A stretch of 20,431 nt of DNA from DASYSL01 sp036003365 (GCA_036003365.1 DASYSL010000206.1:1-20431), one strand, 5' to 3'. Positions 7,781-17,240 are shown, numbered from the stretch's first letter. Numbers and translations: made by a program. The notes: a model not told the origin generated them from the letters alone.

Positions 7781-10700
7781 ATGACGGGGACGACCGGAGG
7801 AACCAAGACGAATCCCAACGCGGATTTCGTCCACCTCCACGTCCACTCCGACTACAGCCTGCTCGACGGCGCCACGCGCATCGACGCCATGGTGGCCCGC
7901 GCCGCCAAGCTCGGCATGCCGGCGCTCGCCGTCACCGACCACGGCAGCCTCTTCGGTGCCATCGAGTTCTACGAAGCCTGCAAGAAGAAAGGCGTGAACC
8001 CCATCCTGGGGATGGAGACGTACGTCACGCGCGGCAGCCGCCACGATCGCGGCCGCGAGGAGCAGACGTACCACCTGGTGCTCCTGGCCACGAGCGATCA
8101 GGGCTATCGCAACCTGGTGAAGCTCTCGTCGCTCGCCTACCTCGAAGGCTTCTATTACAAGCCGCGCGTCGACCGCGAGCTGCTCGGCAAGTATCACGAG
8201 GGCTTGGTCGCGCTCTCGGGTTGCCTGTCCGGCGAGGTGGCGCGCTTCCATGTGGACGGCCGCGCCGACGTGGCCAAGGAGACCGCGCTCTGGTACCGCG
8301 ATCTCTTCGGCCCCGAGAACTACTTCCTCGAGATCCAGAGCCACGGGCTGCCCGACGAGGAGACGGCGCTGCGCGAAGCCGTGCGTCTCTCGGGCGAGAC
8401 CGGCATCCCGCTCGTGGCCACGCAAGACTTCCACTATCTCGACGCCGACGATCACGAGGCGCACGACCTCCTGCTCGCCGTCGGCACGGGCAAGCGCCTC
8501 GACGATCCGGGACGGCTGCGCTTCGACGCGCCATGCTTCCACTTCACCACCGCCGAGGAGATGCGCACCCGTTTCGCCGGGCTCGAGCACGCGCTCTTGC
8601 AAACCCGCACCATCGCCGAGAAGTGCGCCATCAAGATCGCGACCGATCCGCAGCTCCCGCGCTTCCCGCTGCCCGAAGGGTTCGAGCGCGACGACGTCTA
8701 TCTCCGCCACCTGACGCGCGAGGGGCTGGAGGGCCGCTACGGCACGCTCACGCCCGAGATCTTGAAGCGCGAAGAGAACGAGCTCGAGGTCATCGCCAAG
8801 CTCGGCTTCTCGTCCTACTTCCTCATCGTGTGGGACTTCATCCGCTTCGCGCGCTCGCGCGGCATCGGCGTGGGCCCGGGCCGCGGCTCGGCGGCCGGCT
8901 CGCTCGTGGCCTATGCGCTCCGCATCACCGACATCGATCCCATTCGCTTCGGGCTTCTCTTCGAGCGCTTCCTCAATCCCGAGCGCGTGAGCTTGCCCGA
9001 CATCGACCTCGACTTCGAGGACGCGCGCCGCGGCGAGGTGATCGAGTACGTGGCGCAGAAGTACGGCAAGGAGTCGGTGAGCCAGATCATCACTTTCGGA
9101 ACGCTGGGCGCCAAGGCGGCGCTGCGCGACGCGGCGCGCACGCTCGGGCTCCCGTTCGCCGAGGCCGACCGCATCGCCAAGATGGTGCCCGACGGGCTCG
9201 GCGTGACGCTCGAGAAGGCGCTCGAGCAATCGCCCGATCTCAAGGCCTTGTCGGACAAAGGCGAGCCCTACGCCAAGCTCGTGCGCTGCGCGCGCCGGCT
9301 CGAGGGCGTGGCGCGCCACGCTTCGGTGCACGCCGCCGGTGTGCTCATCGCGCCCGGGCCGCTCCTCGACTACGTGCCGCTCTACCGCACCAACAAGGGC
9401 GAAGTCACGACTCAGTACGACATGCGCTCGGTCGAGAAGATCGGCCTCCTGAAGATGGACTTTCTCGGCCTGCGCACCATCTCGGTGCTCGACGAGTCGG
9501 TGCGCCTCATCGCGCGCGAGAAGGGGGAGCGCGTCGATCTCGACGCTTTGCCCTTCGACGACGCCCCGACGTTCGAGATGCTCGGCCGCGCCGAGACCGT
9601 GGGCGTGTTCCAGCTCGAGTCGTCGGGCATGCGCGACTTGTTGACGCGGCTCAAGCCGCAGGGCTTCGAGGATATCTCGGCCGTGGTGGCGCTCTATCGG
9701 CCGGGGCCGCTCGGCTCCGACATGATCCCCGACTTCATCGACCGCCGGCACGGCCGCAAGAAGACCGAATACGATCTTCCCGAGCTCGAGCCCATCCTGC
9801 GCGACACCTACGGCGTGATCGTCTATCAGGAGCAGGTGATGGAGATCGCGCACCGGATCGCCGGCTTCTCGCTCGGGCGCGCCGACCTCATGCGCCGCGC
9901 CATGGGCAAGAAGGATCCCGAGGTGATGAAGGCGCAGCGCGACGACTTCGTGCGCGGCGCCAAGGACCGGGGCGTGCCCGAGGCGAAGGCGAAGAAGCTG
10001 TTCGACCTCGTGGCCTATTTCGCGGGCTACGGCTTCAACAAGTCGCACACCGCGGCCTACGCGCTGCTCGCGTACCGCACGGCGTGGCTCAAGCGCCATC
10101 ATCCTTCCGAGTTCCTGGCGGCCACGCTGTCCTCGGAAATGAACGACTCGGATCGCGTGGTGGTGCTCATCGAGGAGTGCCGGCGCCTGGGCATCGCCGT
10201 GCGCCCGGCCGACGTCAACGCCTCGGGCTGGCGCTTCAACGTGCAGGGCGGCGCCATCCGCTACGGGCTCGGCGCGGTGAAGAACGTGGGCAAGGCCGCC
10301 ATCGCCGCTCTGGTGGCGGCGCGCGAGAGTGGCGGACCGTTCACCTCGCTGGTCGATCTCTGCTCGCGCTCGGGCACCCAGGTATGGAACCGGCGCGCGC
10401 TCGAGTCCCTGGTCCAGGCCGGCGCCTGCGACGGTCTCGGCGGGCCGCGCTCGGCGCTCTTCGCGGCCGTGCCGCTGGCGTTGGAGCGCGCGCAGCAGAT
10501 GGCGCGCCTGGCCGAGAGCGGACAGGCGATGCTCTTCGAGGGCGCGACGCGGGAAACCGTGATCGATGTCTTGCGCCTGCCCGAGACCGCGCCCTGGTCG
10601 CCATCCGAGACGGCGGCACGCGAGAAGGAAATGCTCGGCTTCTACTTCAGCGAGCATCCGCTGGCCGCACTCGAGAACGAGCTGCGCCACCTCACGAGCG

Positions 10701-11242
10701 GCCGTCTCGCGCAGGTGATGAACCGTCCCGACGGCACCGAAGTGCGCGCCGCCGGCATCCTCGCCGGGGTGAAGACGGTGGCCGACCGCAAAGGCAACAC
10801 CATGGCTTTCCTCACCCTCGAGGACGACACCGGGCGCGTCGAGTGCCTGGCTTTCGCCGATCTCTACGCCGAGAAGCGCCCGGTGCTCGAGATCGACCGT
10901 GTGCTGTGGGTGAAGGCGCGTGTGTCGCGGCGCGAGGAAGGCGACACGCCCAAGCTCGTGGCGGCGGAGATCCGCTCGTGGGGGGAGGCGCGGGCGAAGG
11001 CGTTCGCGCTCCATGTCGAGGTGCAGGCCGATCTCTTCGGCACGGGCTTGGCGCCCCGGCTCGACGCGATCCTGGCCTCGCATGCGGGCGAGATCCCGGT
11101 TTACCTGCACGTGCTGGAGAGCGACGGCAAGCGGACCGTGCTACGTTCCCGCAAGTACCGCGTGGCCGCCGGCGATGCTCTTACCGCCGACCTGAGCGCC
11201 CTTCTGGGCCCGGGCGCGGCGCGCTGGGCGCCGCGGCTCTAA
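7781..11242 (+). CDS. dnaE: DNA polymerase III alpha subunit
   Basis: This is the replicative polymerase, 1153 residues against about 1160 in E. coli. The N-terminal PHP domain (about 14-280) begins HLHVHSDYSLLDG (18-30) and retains DH at 53-54 and DFH at 216-218. The polymerase core has PDIDLDF with catalytic Asp407 and Asp409, and the third acidic residue Asp560 in KMDFLGLRT. The PGRGSAAGSL nucleotide-binding segment is at 366-375. Helix-hairpin-helix and OB-fold regions follow; the OB fold lies around 985-1065 at 10740-10980. The ATG follows GAGG (7772-7775), which overlaps the M23 stop codon. The gene accA begins 13 bp after the stop, matching the dnaE-accA order known from E. coli and other bacteria. 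Confidence 0.98.
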   Translation: MTGTTGGTKTNPNADFVHLHVHSDYSLLDGATRIDAMVARAAKLGMPALAVTDHGSLFGAIEFYEACKKKGVNPILGMETYVTRGSRHDRGREEQTYHLVLLATSDQGYRNLVKLSSLAYLEGFYYKPRVDRELLGKYHEGLVALSGCLSGEVARFHVDGRADVAKETALWYRDLFGPENYFLEIQSHGLPDEETALREAVRLSGETGIPLVATQDFHYLDADDHEAHDLLLAVGTGKRLDDPGRLRFDAPCFHFTTAEEMRTRFAGLEHALLQTRTIAEKCAIKIATDPQLPRFPLPEGFERDDVYLRHLTREGLEGRYGTLTPEILKREENELEVIAKLGFSSYFLIVWDFIRFARSRGIGVGPGRGSAAGSLVAYALRITDIDPIRFGLLFERFLNPERVSLPDIDLDFEDARRGEVIEYVAQKYGKESVSQIITFGTLGAKAALRDAARTLGLPFAEADRIAKMVPDGLGVTLEKALEQSPDLKALSDKGEPYAKLVRCARRLEGVARHASVHAAGVLIAPGPLLDYVPLYRTNKGEVTTQYDMRSVEKIGLLKMDFLGLRTISVLDESVRLIAREKGERVDLDALPFDDAPTFEMLGRAETVGVFQLESSGMRDLLTRLKPQGFEDISAVVALYRPGPLGSDMIPDFIDRRHGRKKTEYDLPELEPILRDTYGVIVYQEQVMEIAHRIAGFSLGRADLMRRAMGKKDPEVMKAQRDDFVRGAKDRGVPEAKAKKLFDLVAYFAGYGFNKSHTAAYALLAYRTAWLKRHHPSEFLAATLSSEMNDSDRVVVLIEECRRLGIAVRPADVNASGWRFNVQGGAIRYGLGAVKNVGKAAIAALVAARESGGPFTSLVDLCSRSGTQVWNRRALESLVQAGACDGLGGPRSALFAAVPLALERAQQMARLAESGQAMLFEGATRETVIDVLRLPETAPWSPSETAAREKEMLGFYFSEHPLAALENELRHLTSGRLAQVMNRPDGTEVRAAGILAGVKTVADRKGNTMAFLTLEDDTGRVECLAFADLYAEKRPVLEIDRVLWVKARVSRREEGDTPKLVAAEIRSWGEARAKAFALHVEVQADLFGTGLAPRLDAILASHAGEIPVYLHVLESDGKRTVLRSRKYRVAAGDALTADLSALLGPGAARWAPRL

Positions 11243-11255
11243 CAGGCGAGGACGC

Positions 11256-12263
11256 ATGGCGCGCGCGCGCAAGGCCGCCGGCAAGCGAGGAGACACGGTG
11301 CCGGGAGTCCATCTCGACTTCGAAAAGCCGCTGCTCGAGCTCGAGCAGAAGATCGAGGAGCTGAAGCAGTCCGCCGACGCCGCCGACCTCAACGTGCACC
11401 GCGAGGTGGCCTCGCTCGAGCAGCGCGCCGAGGAGATGCGCCGCCAGATCTTCTCCTCGCTCACGCGCTACCAGCGCGTGCAGCTGGCGCGCCATCCGCG
11501 CCGTCCCTACATGCTCGACTACGTGCGCATGATGACCACCGGCTGGCTCGAGCTGTTCGGAGACCGCGGCTTCGCCGACGACAAGGCGCTGGTCGGCGGC
11601 TTCGCCTGGCTCGACGGGCGGCCGATCCTCATCATCGGCAATCAGAAGGGGCGCGACACCAAGGAGAACCTGATCCGCCGCTTCGGCATGGCCAACCCCG
11701 AGGGTTACCGCAAGGCGCTCCGCCTCATGGAGCTCGCGGCGCGCTTCGGCGTTCCCGTGCTCACGCTGGTCGACACGGCGGGCGCGTATCCGGGCATCGG
11801 CGCCGAGGAGCGCGGCCAGGCCGAAGCCATCGCCAGGAACCTGCGCGAGATGGCCTCGCTCCCCGTGCCCCTGGTGACGGTGGTGACGGGGGAGGGGGGA
11901 TCGGGCGGCGCCCTCGCCATCGCCATGGGCGACGTGGTGATCATGCTCGAGAACTCGATCTACTCGGTGATCTCGCCCGAGGGCTGTGCTTCGATCCTGT
12001 GGCGCGACCGCTCGCGCAACGTCCAGGCGGCGGATGCGCTCCGGCTCGCGGCCGAGGATCTCCTCCGTTTGCGGGTCGTGGACGAGGTGCTCCCGGAGCC
12101 CATGGGCGGGGCGCACCGCGATCCCGAGGCGGCCGCGGCGACCGTGAAGCAGGCCGTGATCCGCCACTTCGACCGCCTCTCGGCGCTCGATCCCCGGGAG
12201 ATCCTGGCCGGCCGGCGGCGCAAGTACCGCGCGCTAGGGGTCTACACCTCCGGCACGTCGTGA
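11256..12263 (+). CDS. accA: Acetyl-CoA carboxylase carboxyltransferase alpha subunit
   Basis: AccA pairs with AccD to move the carboxyl group from biotin to acetyl-CoA, making malonyl-CoA for fatty-acid synthesis in the cytoplasm. The protein has 335 residues, slightly longer than the usual 315-325 because of a basic N-terminal extension. The coiled-coil start DFEKPLLELEQKIEEL (21-36) is typical of AccA. The carboxyltransferase core shows DTAGAYPG (173-180), TGEGGSGGALA (211-221) and PEGCASILWRD (241-251). The ATG at 11256 is preceded by GCGAGG with a four-base gap. It lies between dnaE and a small unknown gene, all closely spaced. The subunits accB, accC and accD are not in the window. Confidence 0.97.
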   Translation: MARARKAAGKRGDTVPGVHLDFEKPLLELEQKIEELKQSADAADLNVHREVASLEQRAEEMRRQIFSSLTRYQRVQLARHPRRPYMLDYVRMMTTGWLELFGDRGFADDKALVGGFAWLDGRPILIIGNQKGRDTKENLIRRFGMANPEGYRKALRLMELAARFGVPVLTLVDTAGAYPGIGAEERGQAEAIARNLREMASLPVPLVTVVTGEGGSGGALAIAMGDVVIMLENSIYSVISPEGCASILWRDRSRNVQAADALRLAAEDLLRLRVVDEVLPEPMGGAHRDPEAAAATVKQAVIRHFDRLSALDPREILAGRRRKYRALGVYTSGTS

Positions 12264-12285
12264 AAATGTCGGTGGGGAGGGAGTG

Positions 12286-12615
12286 ATGGAGGGAGTAAAA
12301 TGTTTCTCGATGAGACCCCCCGACCCCCAGGAAAGCGCGTGCATCGCCCAGCTTTGGCAGGAGAATCAAGAGGCCTGCCAGGCCCTGATGGAGATTCGCG
12401 CTCGACTGGACGCCACGTATCTGGAGATGCAACGCGCCCGTCCTGACATCGAGCGTTATCTGGCTCTCGAGCGCCAGTACAACCTCGTGCACCTCGAATG
12501 GGACGGATGCTTCCGCCGCTTCATGGAGTGCAACAAGTCCTTCCGCGAGCAGATGCGGCGTCTCAACGAGACTTTGGGCGACCCGCTCAGCGAGGGCGTG
12601 AACGCGAGCGCTTGA
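12286..12615 (+). CDS. Small helical protein of unknown function
   Basis: The 109-residue protein is rich in Glu, Arg, Leu and Gln and reads as mostly helical, probably a coiled-coil hairpin. It contains five cysteines, two of them in WDGCFRRFMEC. There is no signal peptide or membrane segment. I do not recognise a family. The ATG at 12286 is chosen because GGAGG (12276-12280) lies five bases upstream; the adjacent in-frame GTG at 12283 is too close to that site, and the ATG at 12310 is too far. It starts 22 bp after accA and is probably the last gene of that transcript. Codon use looks like its neighbours, which supports real coding. Confidence 0.7.
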   Translation: MEGVKCFSMRPPDPQESACIAQLWQENQEACQALMEIRARLDATYLEMQRARPDIERYLALERQYNLVHLEWDGCFRRFMECNKSFREQMRRLNETLGDPLSEGVNASA

Positions 12616-12641
12616 CGGTTTCTCGTCGCAAATCCTATCCT
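12612..12641 (+). promoter_or_regulatory. candidate promoter for the Trm112-like and PorU-like genes
   Basis: TTGACG (12612-12617) and TATCCT (12636-12641) are separated by 18 bp. The -35 box overlaps the stop codon of the preceding small gene. The predicted start near 12648 gives a leader of about 129 nt. The rest of the 161-bp gap (12616-12776) shows no other structure I can support. Confidence 0.4.
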
Positions 12642-12776
12642 AATGGTGATTCGCATCCGCCATCCTGCGCCCAAGTCGGAGGCTTCCTACCGTTCTGGTT
12701 ACCTGCTTTGCGACTGTCCCGAGCCCTTCGCCCTCGCAGGGCAACTGCCACGACCTGAACGTCTAGAGGAGCGCCC

Positions 12777-12944
12777 ATGGCGCTGAACGCGGATTTTCTT
12801 TCCATCCTCGTCTGCCCCGCCTGTCACGGCGAGCTCGAGTACGATTCCCAAGCCGAAACGCTGACCTGTCATGCCTGCCGTCTGCGCTACCGGGTGGTGG
12901 ACGACATCCCCGTGTTCCTCGCCGACCAGGCCGAACGCATCTGA
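12777..12944 (+). CDS. Trm112/YcaR-family zinc-ribbon protein
   Basis: This 55-residue gene is below common length cut-offs. It encodes a protein with CPAC (13-16) and CHAC (31-34), a zinc-ribbon pair, followed by the family ending RYRVVDDIPVFL (38-49). The spacing and the LxCPxC...C..C...Y.V.D.IPV pattern match the Trm112p-like/UPF0434 family (E. coli YcaR, about 60 residues). One difference is that the second pair is a full CxxC, whereas YcaR has a single Cys there. Eukaryotic Trm112 activates methyltransferases; the bacterial role is poorly defined. A strong AGAGGAG (12765-12771) lies five bases before the ATG. The stop is 8 bp before the PorU-like gene, which has no ribosome site of its own, so the two are probably translationally coupled. 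Confidence 0.88.
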   Translation: MALNADFLSILVCPACHGELEYDSQAETLTCHACRLRYRVVDDIPVFLADQAERI

Positions 12945-12952
12945 GCCCGCGA

Positions 12953-15900
12953 GTGCCGTTGCGGCATTTCGCCAGGCTCGCGCTTCTGGGCCTTGCCAGC
13001 GTCTTCGCGCTCGCTCCGATCGCCCGCGCCGATGATTCGCCGTTCGCCGCCGAAGGCATCCGCGTCGTCCGCGAGGATGCCGCCGGCGTGGCGTTCGAGA
13101 TGGATGTGGCCGATCCCGTGTTCGCTTCAGTAGGGGCTGCCGACGAGCACGTGGTCGAGATGGGCATTCCGTTCTTCCAGCTGGGCGGCGCCACCGGTAC
13201 ACCCGGCCTGCCCGAGCGAGTGGTGTGGATCGGCATTCCCGACGGCGCGCGTGTGTCCGTGGATGGCGCCGGGCTCGATCCCCAGGATTACGGCGCGGTG
13301 CGTCTCGCGCCGCGGATCTCCACGCTCGATCTGCAGCCGCCCGGCGAGCCGGGAGATCGCGATCGCGTCCACGGCGCTTATCCCGAGCGCGTGTCGCCCT
13401 ATCTCGAGGCCAAGGATTACCGTCAGGCGAAGACCGACTTTCCAGTCGCCGAAGTCGCCGGCATCACCGGCCTGCGCTCGCAGCGCGTGGCCGCCATCCG
13501 GCTCCGTCCCGCCGTGTACGACCCGGCGAGCGGCCGTCTTTCGCTCTATCGCAAGCTCACGATCACCGTGCGCTTTGCGGGCGGCACGACGTTCGCCTCG
13601 CGGCCGCCCGTCGAGGGCGCCTTCGAGCCCCTGTACCGCTATTCGATCCTGAACTACGAGAGCGCGCGCTCTTTCCGCCGCTCGTTCGCGGATCGCATGC
13701 GCACCGACGCGCGCGAGCGTCTGGGCACCGCGGGCCTGGCGCGCCCCGCGCTCTCGAGTGCCGTGGGGTTCGACGTGTCGCCGCTGTGGGTCAAGCTCGG
13801 CGTTGACTTCAAGGGCATTCAGCGCGTCTCCTACGAGGACCTGCAGTCGATCGGCTACGCACTCGCCGGCACGCCGACGGCCAACCTGCGCCTGTACACG
13901 CGCGGGGGCGCGCCCATCCTCGACGAGACCACGTACTGCGACACCTGCGGGCTCAACGAGGTCGCGATCGGCGTGGTGGACGGCGGCGACGGCCATTTCG
14001 ATCCGGGCGATTACATCCTCTTCTACGGGCTACCGCCCTCCGACTGGCTCGACGATTTCACCGGGCCGGGAACCACGCCCAACCACTGGCTCGATCATCC
14101 CTACGAGACCAAGAACTTCTACTGGTTGACCTGGCAGTCGAACGCACCCACCCCGGCGCGCCGCTGGACGACGCGCGACGTGGCGCCGAACGATCCCAAC
14201 GCGTGGCCGGCCCCCGACTACGCCGCGCGCGTCCACCTCGAGCAGGATTTCCAGTACCGGCCCAACATGTACGACTTCAATCCCGCGATTCCGTGGGACC
14301 AGTGGGCCTGGATCGAGTTCTACGACAAGGGCGGGGCGCAAAATTTCCTCGTCGACACGCCGGGCGCACAGGTGAGCCAGCCGGCGCGGCTCTTCGCGCG
14401 CTTCTGGGGAACCTCTCAGGAGACGGGCTCGGCGACCTTGCCCGATCACGTGCTCGACGTGAGCTTCAACGGGGTGCCGCTGGCCGAGAAGCGCTGGAGC
14501 GGGCGCTTCCGCCAGGACATCGACTCGACCGGGATCTGGATCAGGGAGACGGGCAACCGCATCATCTTCCAGGCTCCCTTGCTCACCGATCCCAAGGACC
14601 CGAACCGCCGCGACACCCAGACCTTCCTCTTCTGGGAGCTCCACTTCCGCCGCCGCTTCCAGGCCGTGAACGACGTCATCGAGTTTGCGAGCCCGGACAC
14701 CACCGGCAGTGTGCAGCTCGGTCTCGCGGCCTTCACGCCGGCAGGGGCCGCGGGCCTGCGCCTTCTCGACGTCAGCGACCCGACCAATCCCGTCGAGCTC
14801 AAGAACTGGACGACACGCGACACGACGGGGGGCGAAGCCCTCTATCTCGACGAGACGTTGAGCGGGCCGCGCTTCTACTACGGAGCGCCGCTCACGCACT
14901 TCCGCCGTCCCTCGATCGAGAAGGCCGACGTGCGTAACCTGGGTGCTTCGGGTCAGGGCGCCGATTACCTGGTCATCGTCTACGACGAGTTCGAGCCGCA
15001 GGCTCTGCGCCTCGCCGATCTGCGCTCGCACATCCTGCCCTCGATTCCCAACGCGCGCACCCAGGTGGTGCGGATCTCGGACATCCTGGCCTGGTACTCG
15101 GGCGGGCGCATGGACCCGACCGCGGTGCGCAACTTCCTCTACGATGTCTCGAAGCGCTGGAACCCGGTGCCGCAGTACGTGTGTTTCTTCGGCGACGCGT
15201 CGTACGATTTCAAGAACGCGCTCCATTTGGCGACGCCGGGACATCCGCCGGCGCTCGTGCCTTCCTACGTGCACGGGTATTTCGCCGGCCAGTACATGAC
15301 CGACGACTGGCTCGCCGACATGGATCTGGGCACGGTCGATCCGCCGATTCCGGGCATGATTTCCCCGACCGACGACATCCCCGACTACATCATCGGGCGC
15401 CTGCCGGCCGGCACCGCGGGCGAGGCCGACGAGCTGGTGGACGGGAAGATCATTCCCTACGACAGCAGGCCGACGTTCGGCGAATGGCGAAACCGCGTCC
15501 TGCTCGTCGCCGACGACTTCTATCAAGGCTTTCTGGCCAACGGGCAGCCGGCGCCCGACGGGCTCTACGGCGCGCATCAGTATCAGAGCGAGCTGCTCGA
15601 CGCCGTGCTGCCGCCGGTGCTCGACCGCCAGAAGATCTACATGAGCAAGTATCCCTTCGGCGTCGGCACCGAGAAGCCGGCGGTGAACGCCGACATCAAG
15701 AAGTGGGTCAACCAGGGCACTCTGCTGTGGAACTTCGTGGGCCATGGCAACCCGTTCAAGATGGCGGACGAGAACGCGTTCATCATCTCGGACGTGCCGA
15801 CGCTCACCAATGCCGACAAGCTCACCTTCGTCATCGCGGCCTCGTGCGACGTGGGCAAGTTCGACGATCCGATCATCGTCGGGCTGGGGGAGGCGCTGGT

Positions 15901-17221
15901 GAAGTCGGCTGCCGGCGGAGCCATCGCGACCTTCTCCTCGTCGGACATCGCCTATTCGAGCCAGAACTCCTCGCTCAACCAGGAGCTCTTCCGCCAGCTC
16001 TTCGTGCCCTCGGCCAACGGCTTCGACGTCTCGCTCGGCCAGGCGTGCTTCCTGATCAAGCGGCGCATCGACGCCACCGAGAACGACCGCAAGTACACGC
16101 TACAGGGGGATCCGGGGACGCGCCTGGGGTCGCCGCATCTCGACGTGCGCCTGCAGCTCTTCGACGACGAGACCGGCGCCGCCCTGGTCGACTCGCTGCC
16201 GCGCGGGCGGCGCGTCCGCGTCGAGGCTCAAGTGCAGACCTCGCACGACACGACGAGCGCTTCGGTGTTTTCGAGCTACCAGGGCACGGCCAGCGTGTGG
16301 ATCACCGACTCGGCGCCGGCGGACACTTTCCGGCTCTCGCCGCCGCCTTCGGGGCCTTTGTCCACGTACACCTACAACCCCGGCGGCGTGTTCCACGGCG
16401 ACCTGCCGGTGAAAGATGGTCGCACGACGGCGCGCTTCTACGTGCCGCTCGAGGGCCTGCTCGGGCCGCGCGCCAAAGCACGGGTCTACGTGCAGAACGC
16501 AAGCGACGACGGCGTGGGGGCGCTCACCGTGCGCATGGTGGACGGTGTTCCCAGCGACGTCGACACCACGGGTCCCACGATCTCGCTCCGCTTCGTGGAC
16601 GGGAAGACCGTCGAAGCACCCGACGCGCCGCTTCGCGTGGTGATCGAGGACGCGCACGGGATCAACCTCACCGGCCACACGATCCCCAATGCCATCACGC
16701 TCACCATCGACGACAAGACGCGCTACGACCTGACCGAGACCTTCCGTTACGACCCGGGCTCGTACACCCGGGGCACCCTCGTTTTCACGCTCCCCGGCTT
16801 GGCGCCCGGCGGCCACACCATCTCGGTGAGCGCCGCCGATAACTTCGCGGCCGGGATCCTCGGGCGCCGTAACCGCAGCCAGGCCTCGATCGACTTCGAC
16901 GTGGCCTCCGGCGGCGGTCTGCCGCTCACCCAGGTTCTGAACTTCCCCAATCCGTTCCACAGCGGGCACGGGACGCAGTTCGTGATCTCGGGTCTCGCCC
17001 AGTCCGCCAGCGTCGAGGTGCGCGTGTACACGGTGGACGGGCAGCTGGTGCGCCGCCTCACGGGAACCGGCGGGCCGGGAGAGGTGCAGGTGGGTTGGGA
17101 CGGTAAAGACGACGCCGGCTCCCAGGTGGCGATGGGCGTCTACATCTATCGGGCGGTCGTGCGCCCCTCCGGAGGCGGGGGGGCATCCGATGTGGAAGGC
17201 CGCCTGGCGGTGATCCCCTAG
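12953..17221 (+). CDS. PorU-like C25 (gingipain-fold) peptidase, T9SS sortase-type
   Basis: The 1422-residue protein starts with a signal peptide ending ARA (about 1-26). A gingipain propeptide-like region and beta-rich segments lead to the C25 domain at about 665-1055. This carries the PorU-type motif FFGDASYDFKN (745-755), IIGRLPAG (813-820), the catalytic His931 in VGHGNP and catalytic Cys965 in AASCDVGKF. The His-Cys spacing of 34 is close to that of gingipains. Beta-sandwich domains follow, and the protein ends in a FlgD-like tail with FPNPF (1331-1335), VYTVDGQLVRRL and GVYIYRAVV. In Bacteroidota, PorU works with PorV to cleave the C-terminal signal of T9SS cargo and attach it to the surface. 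The PorV-like gene next downstream supports that role here. A free-standing secreted C25 protease is the main alternative. The GTG start lies 8 bp after the Trm112-like stop. Confidence 0.87.
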   Translation: MPLRHFARLALLGLASVFALAPIARADDSPFAAEGIRVVREDAAGVAFEMDVADPVFASVGAADEHVVEMGIPFFQLGGATGTPGLPERVVWIGIPDGARVSVDGAGLDPQDYGAVRLAPRISTLDLQPPGEPGDRDRVHGAYPERVSPYLEAKDYRQAKTDFPVAEVAGITGLRSQRVAAIRLRPAVYDPASGRLSLYRKLTITVRFAGGTTFASRPPVEGAFEPLYRYSILNYESARSFRRSFADRMRTDARERLGTAGLARPALSSAVGFDVSPLWVKLGVDFKGIQRVSYEDLQSIGYALAGTPTANLRLYTRGGAPILDETTYCDTCGLNEVAIGVVDGGDGHFDPGDYILFYGLPPSDWLDDFTGPGTTPNHWLDHPYETKNFYWLTWQSNAPTPARRWTTRDVAPNDPNAWPAPDYAARVHLEQDFQYRPNMYDFNPAIPWDQWAWIEFYDKGGAQNFLVDTPGAQVSQPARLFARFWGTSQETGSATLPDHVLDVSFNGVPLAEKRWSGRFRQDIDSTGIWIRETGNRIIFQAPLLTDPKDPNRRDTQTFLFWELHFRRRFQAVNDVIEFASPDTTGSVQLGLAAFTPAGAAGLRLLDVSDPTNPVELKNWTTRDTTGGEALYLDETLSGPRFYYGAPLTHFRRPSIEKADVRNLGASGQGADYLVIVYDEFEPQALRLADLRSHILPSIPNARTQVVRISDILAWYSGGRMDPTAVRNFLYDVSKRWNPVPQYVCFFGDASYDFKNALHLATPGHPPALVPSYVHGYFAGQYMTDDWLADMDLGTVDPPIPGMISPTDDIPDYIIGRLPAGTAGEADELVDGKIIPYDSRPTFGEWRNRVLLVADDFYQGFLANGQPAPDGLYGAHQYQSELLDAVLPPVLDRQKIYMSKYPFGVGTEKPAVNADIKKWVNQGTLLWNFVGHGNPFKMADENAFIISDVPTLTNADKLTFVIAASCDVGKFDDPIIVGLGEALVKSAAGGAIATFSSSDIAYSSQNSSLNQELFRQLFVPSANGFDVSLGQACFLIKRRIDATENDRKYTLQGDPGTRLGSPHLDVRLQLFDDETGAALVDSLPRGRRVRVEAQVQTSHDTTSASVFSSYQGTASVWITDSAPADTFRLSPPPSGPLSTYTYNPGGVFHGDLPVKDGRTTARFYVPLEGLLGPRAKARVYVQNASDDGVGALTVRMVDGVPSDVDTTGPTISLRFVDGKTVEAPDAPLRVVIEDAHGINLTGHTIPNAITLTIDDKTRYDLTETFRYDPGSYTRGTLVFTLPGLAPGGHTISVSAADNFAAGILGRRNRSQASIDFDVASGGGLPLTQVLNFPNPFHSGHGTQFVISGLAQSASVEVRVYTVDGQLVRRLTGTGGPGEVQVGWDGKDDAGSQVAMGVYIYRAVVRPSGGGGASDVEGRLAVIP

Positions 17222-17240
17222 GGGAATCTCACCCGGGGAA

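Noticed and set aside
5746..7818. Minus-strand open frame of 690 codons opposite the M23 gene
   Set aside because: It is Arg-rich without domains, and the plus strand has all M23 zinc ligands.
7742..11110. Minus-strand open frame of over 1100 codons opposite dnaE
   Set aside because: It is Arg/His/Ala-rich with no motifs and lies opposite a clearly conserved gene; such frames arise from GC-rich third positions.
12643..12786. 47-codon plus-strand frame (MVIRIRHPAP...) before the Trm112-like gene
   Set aside because: It has no ribosome site and no recognisable motif, and it overlaps the well-supported start of the next gene.
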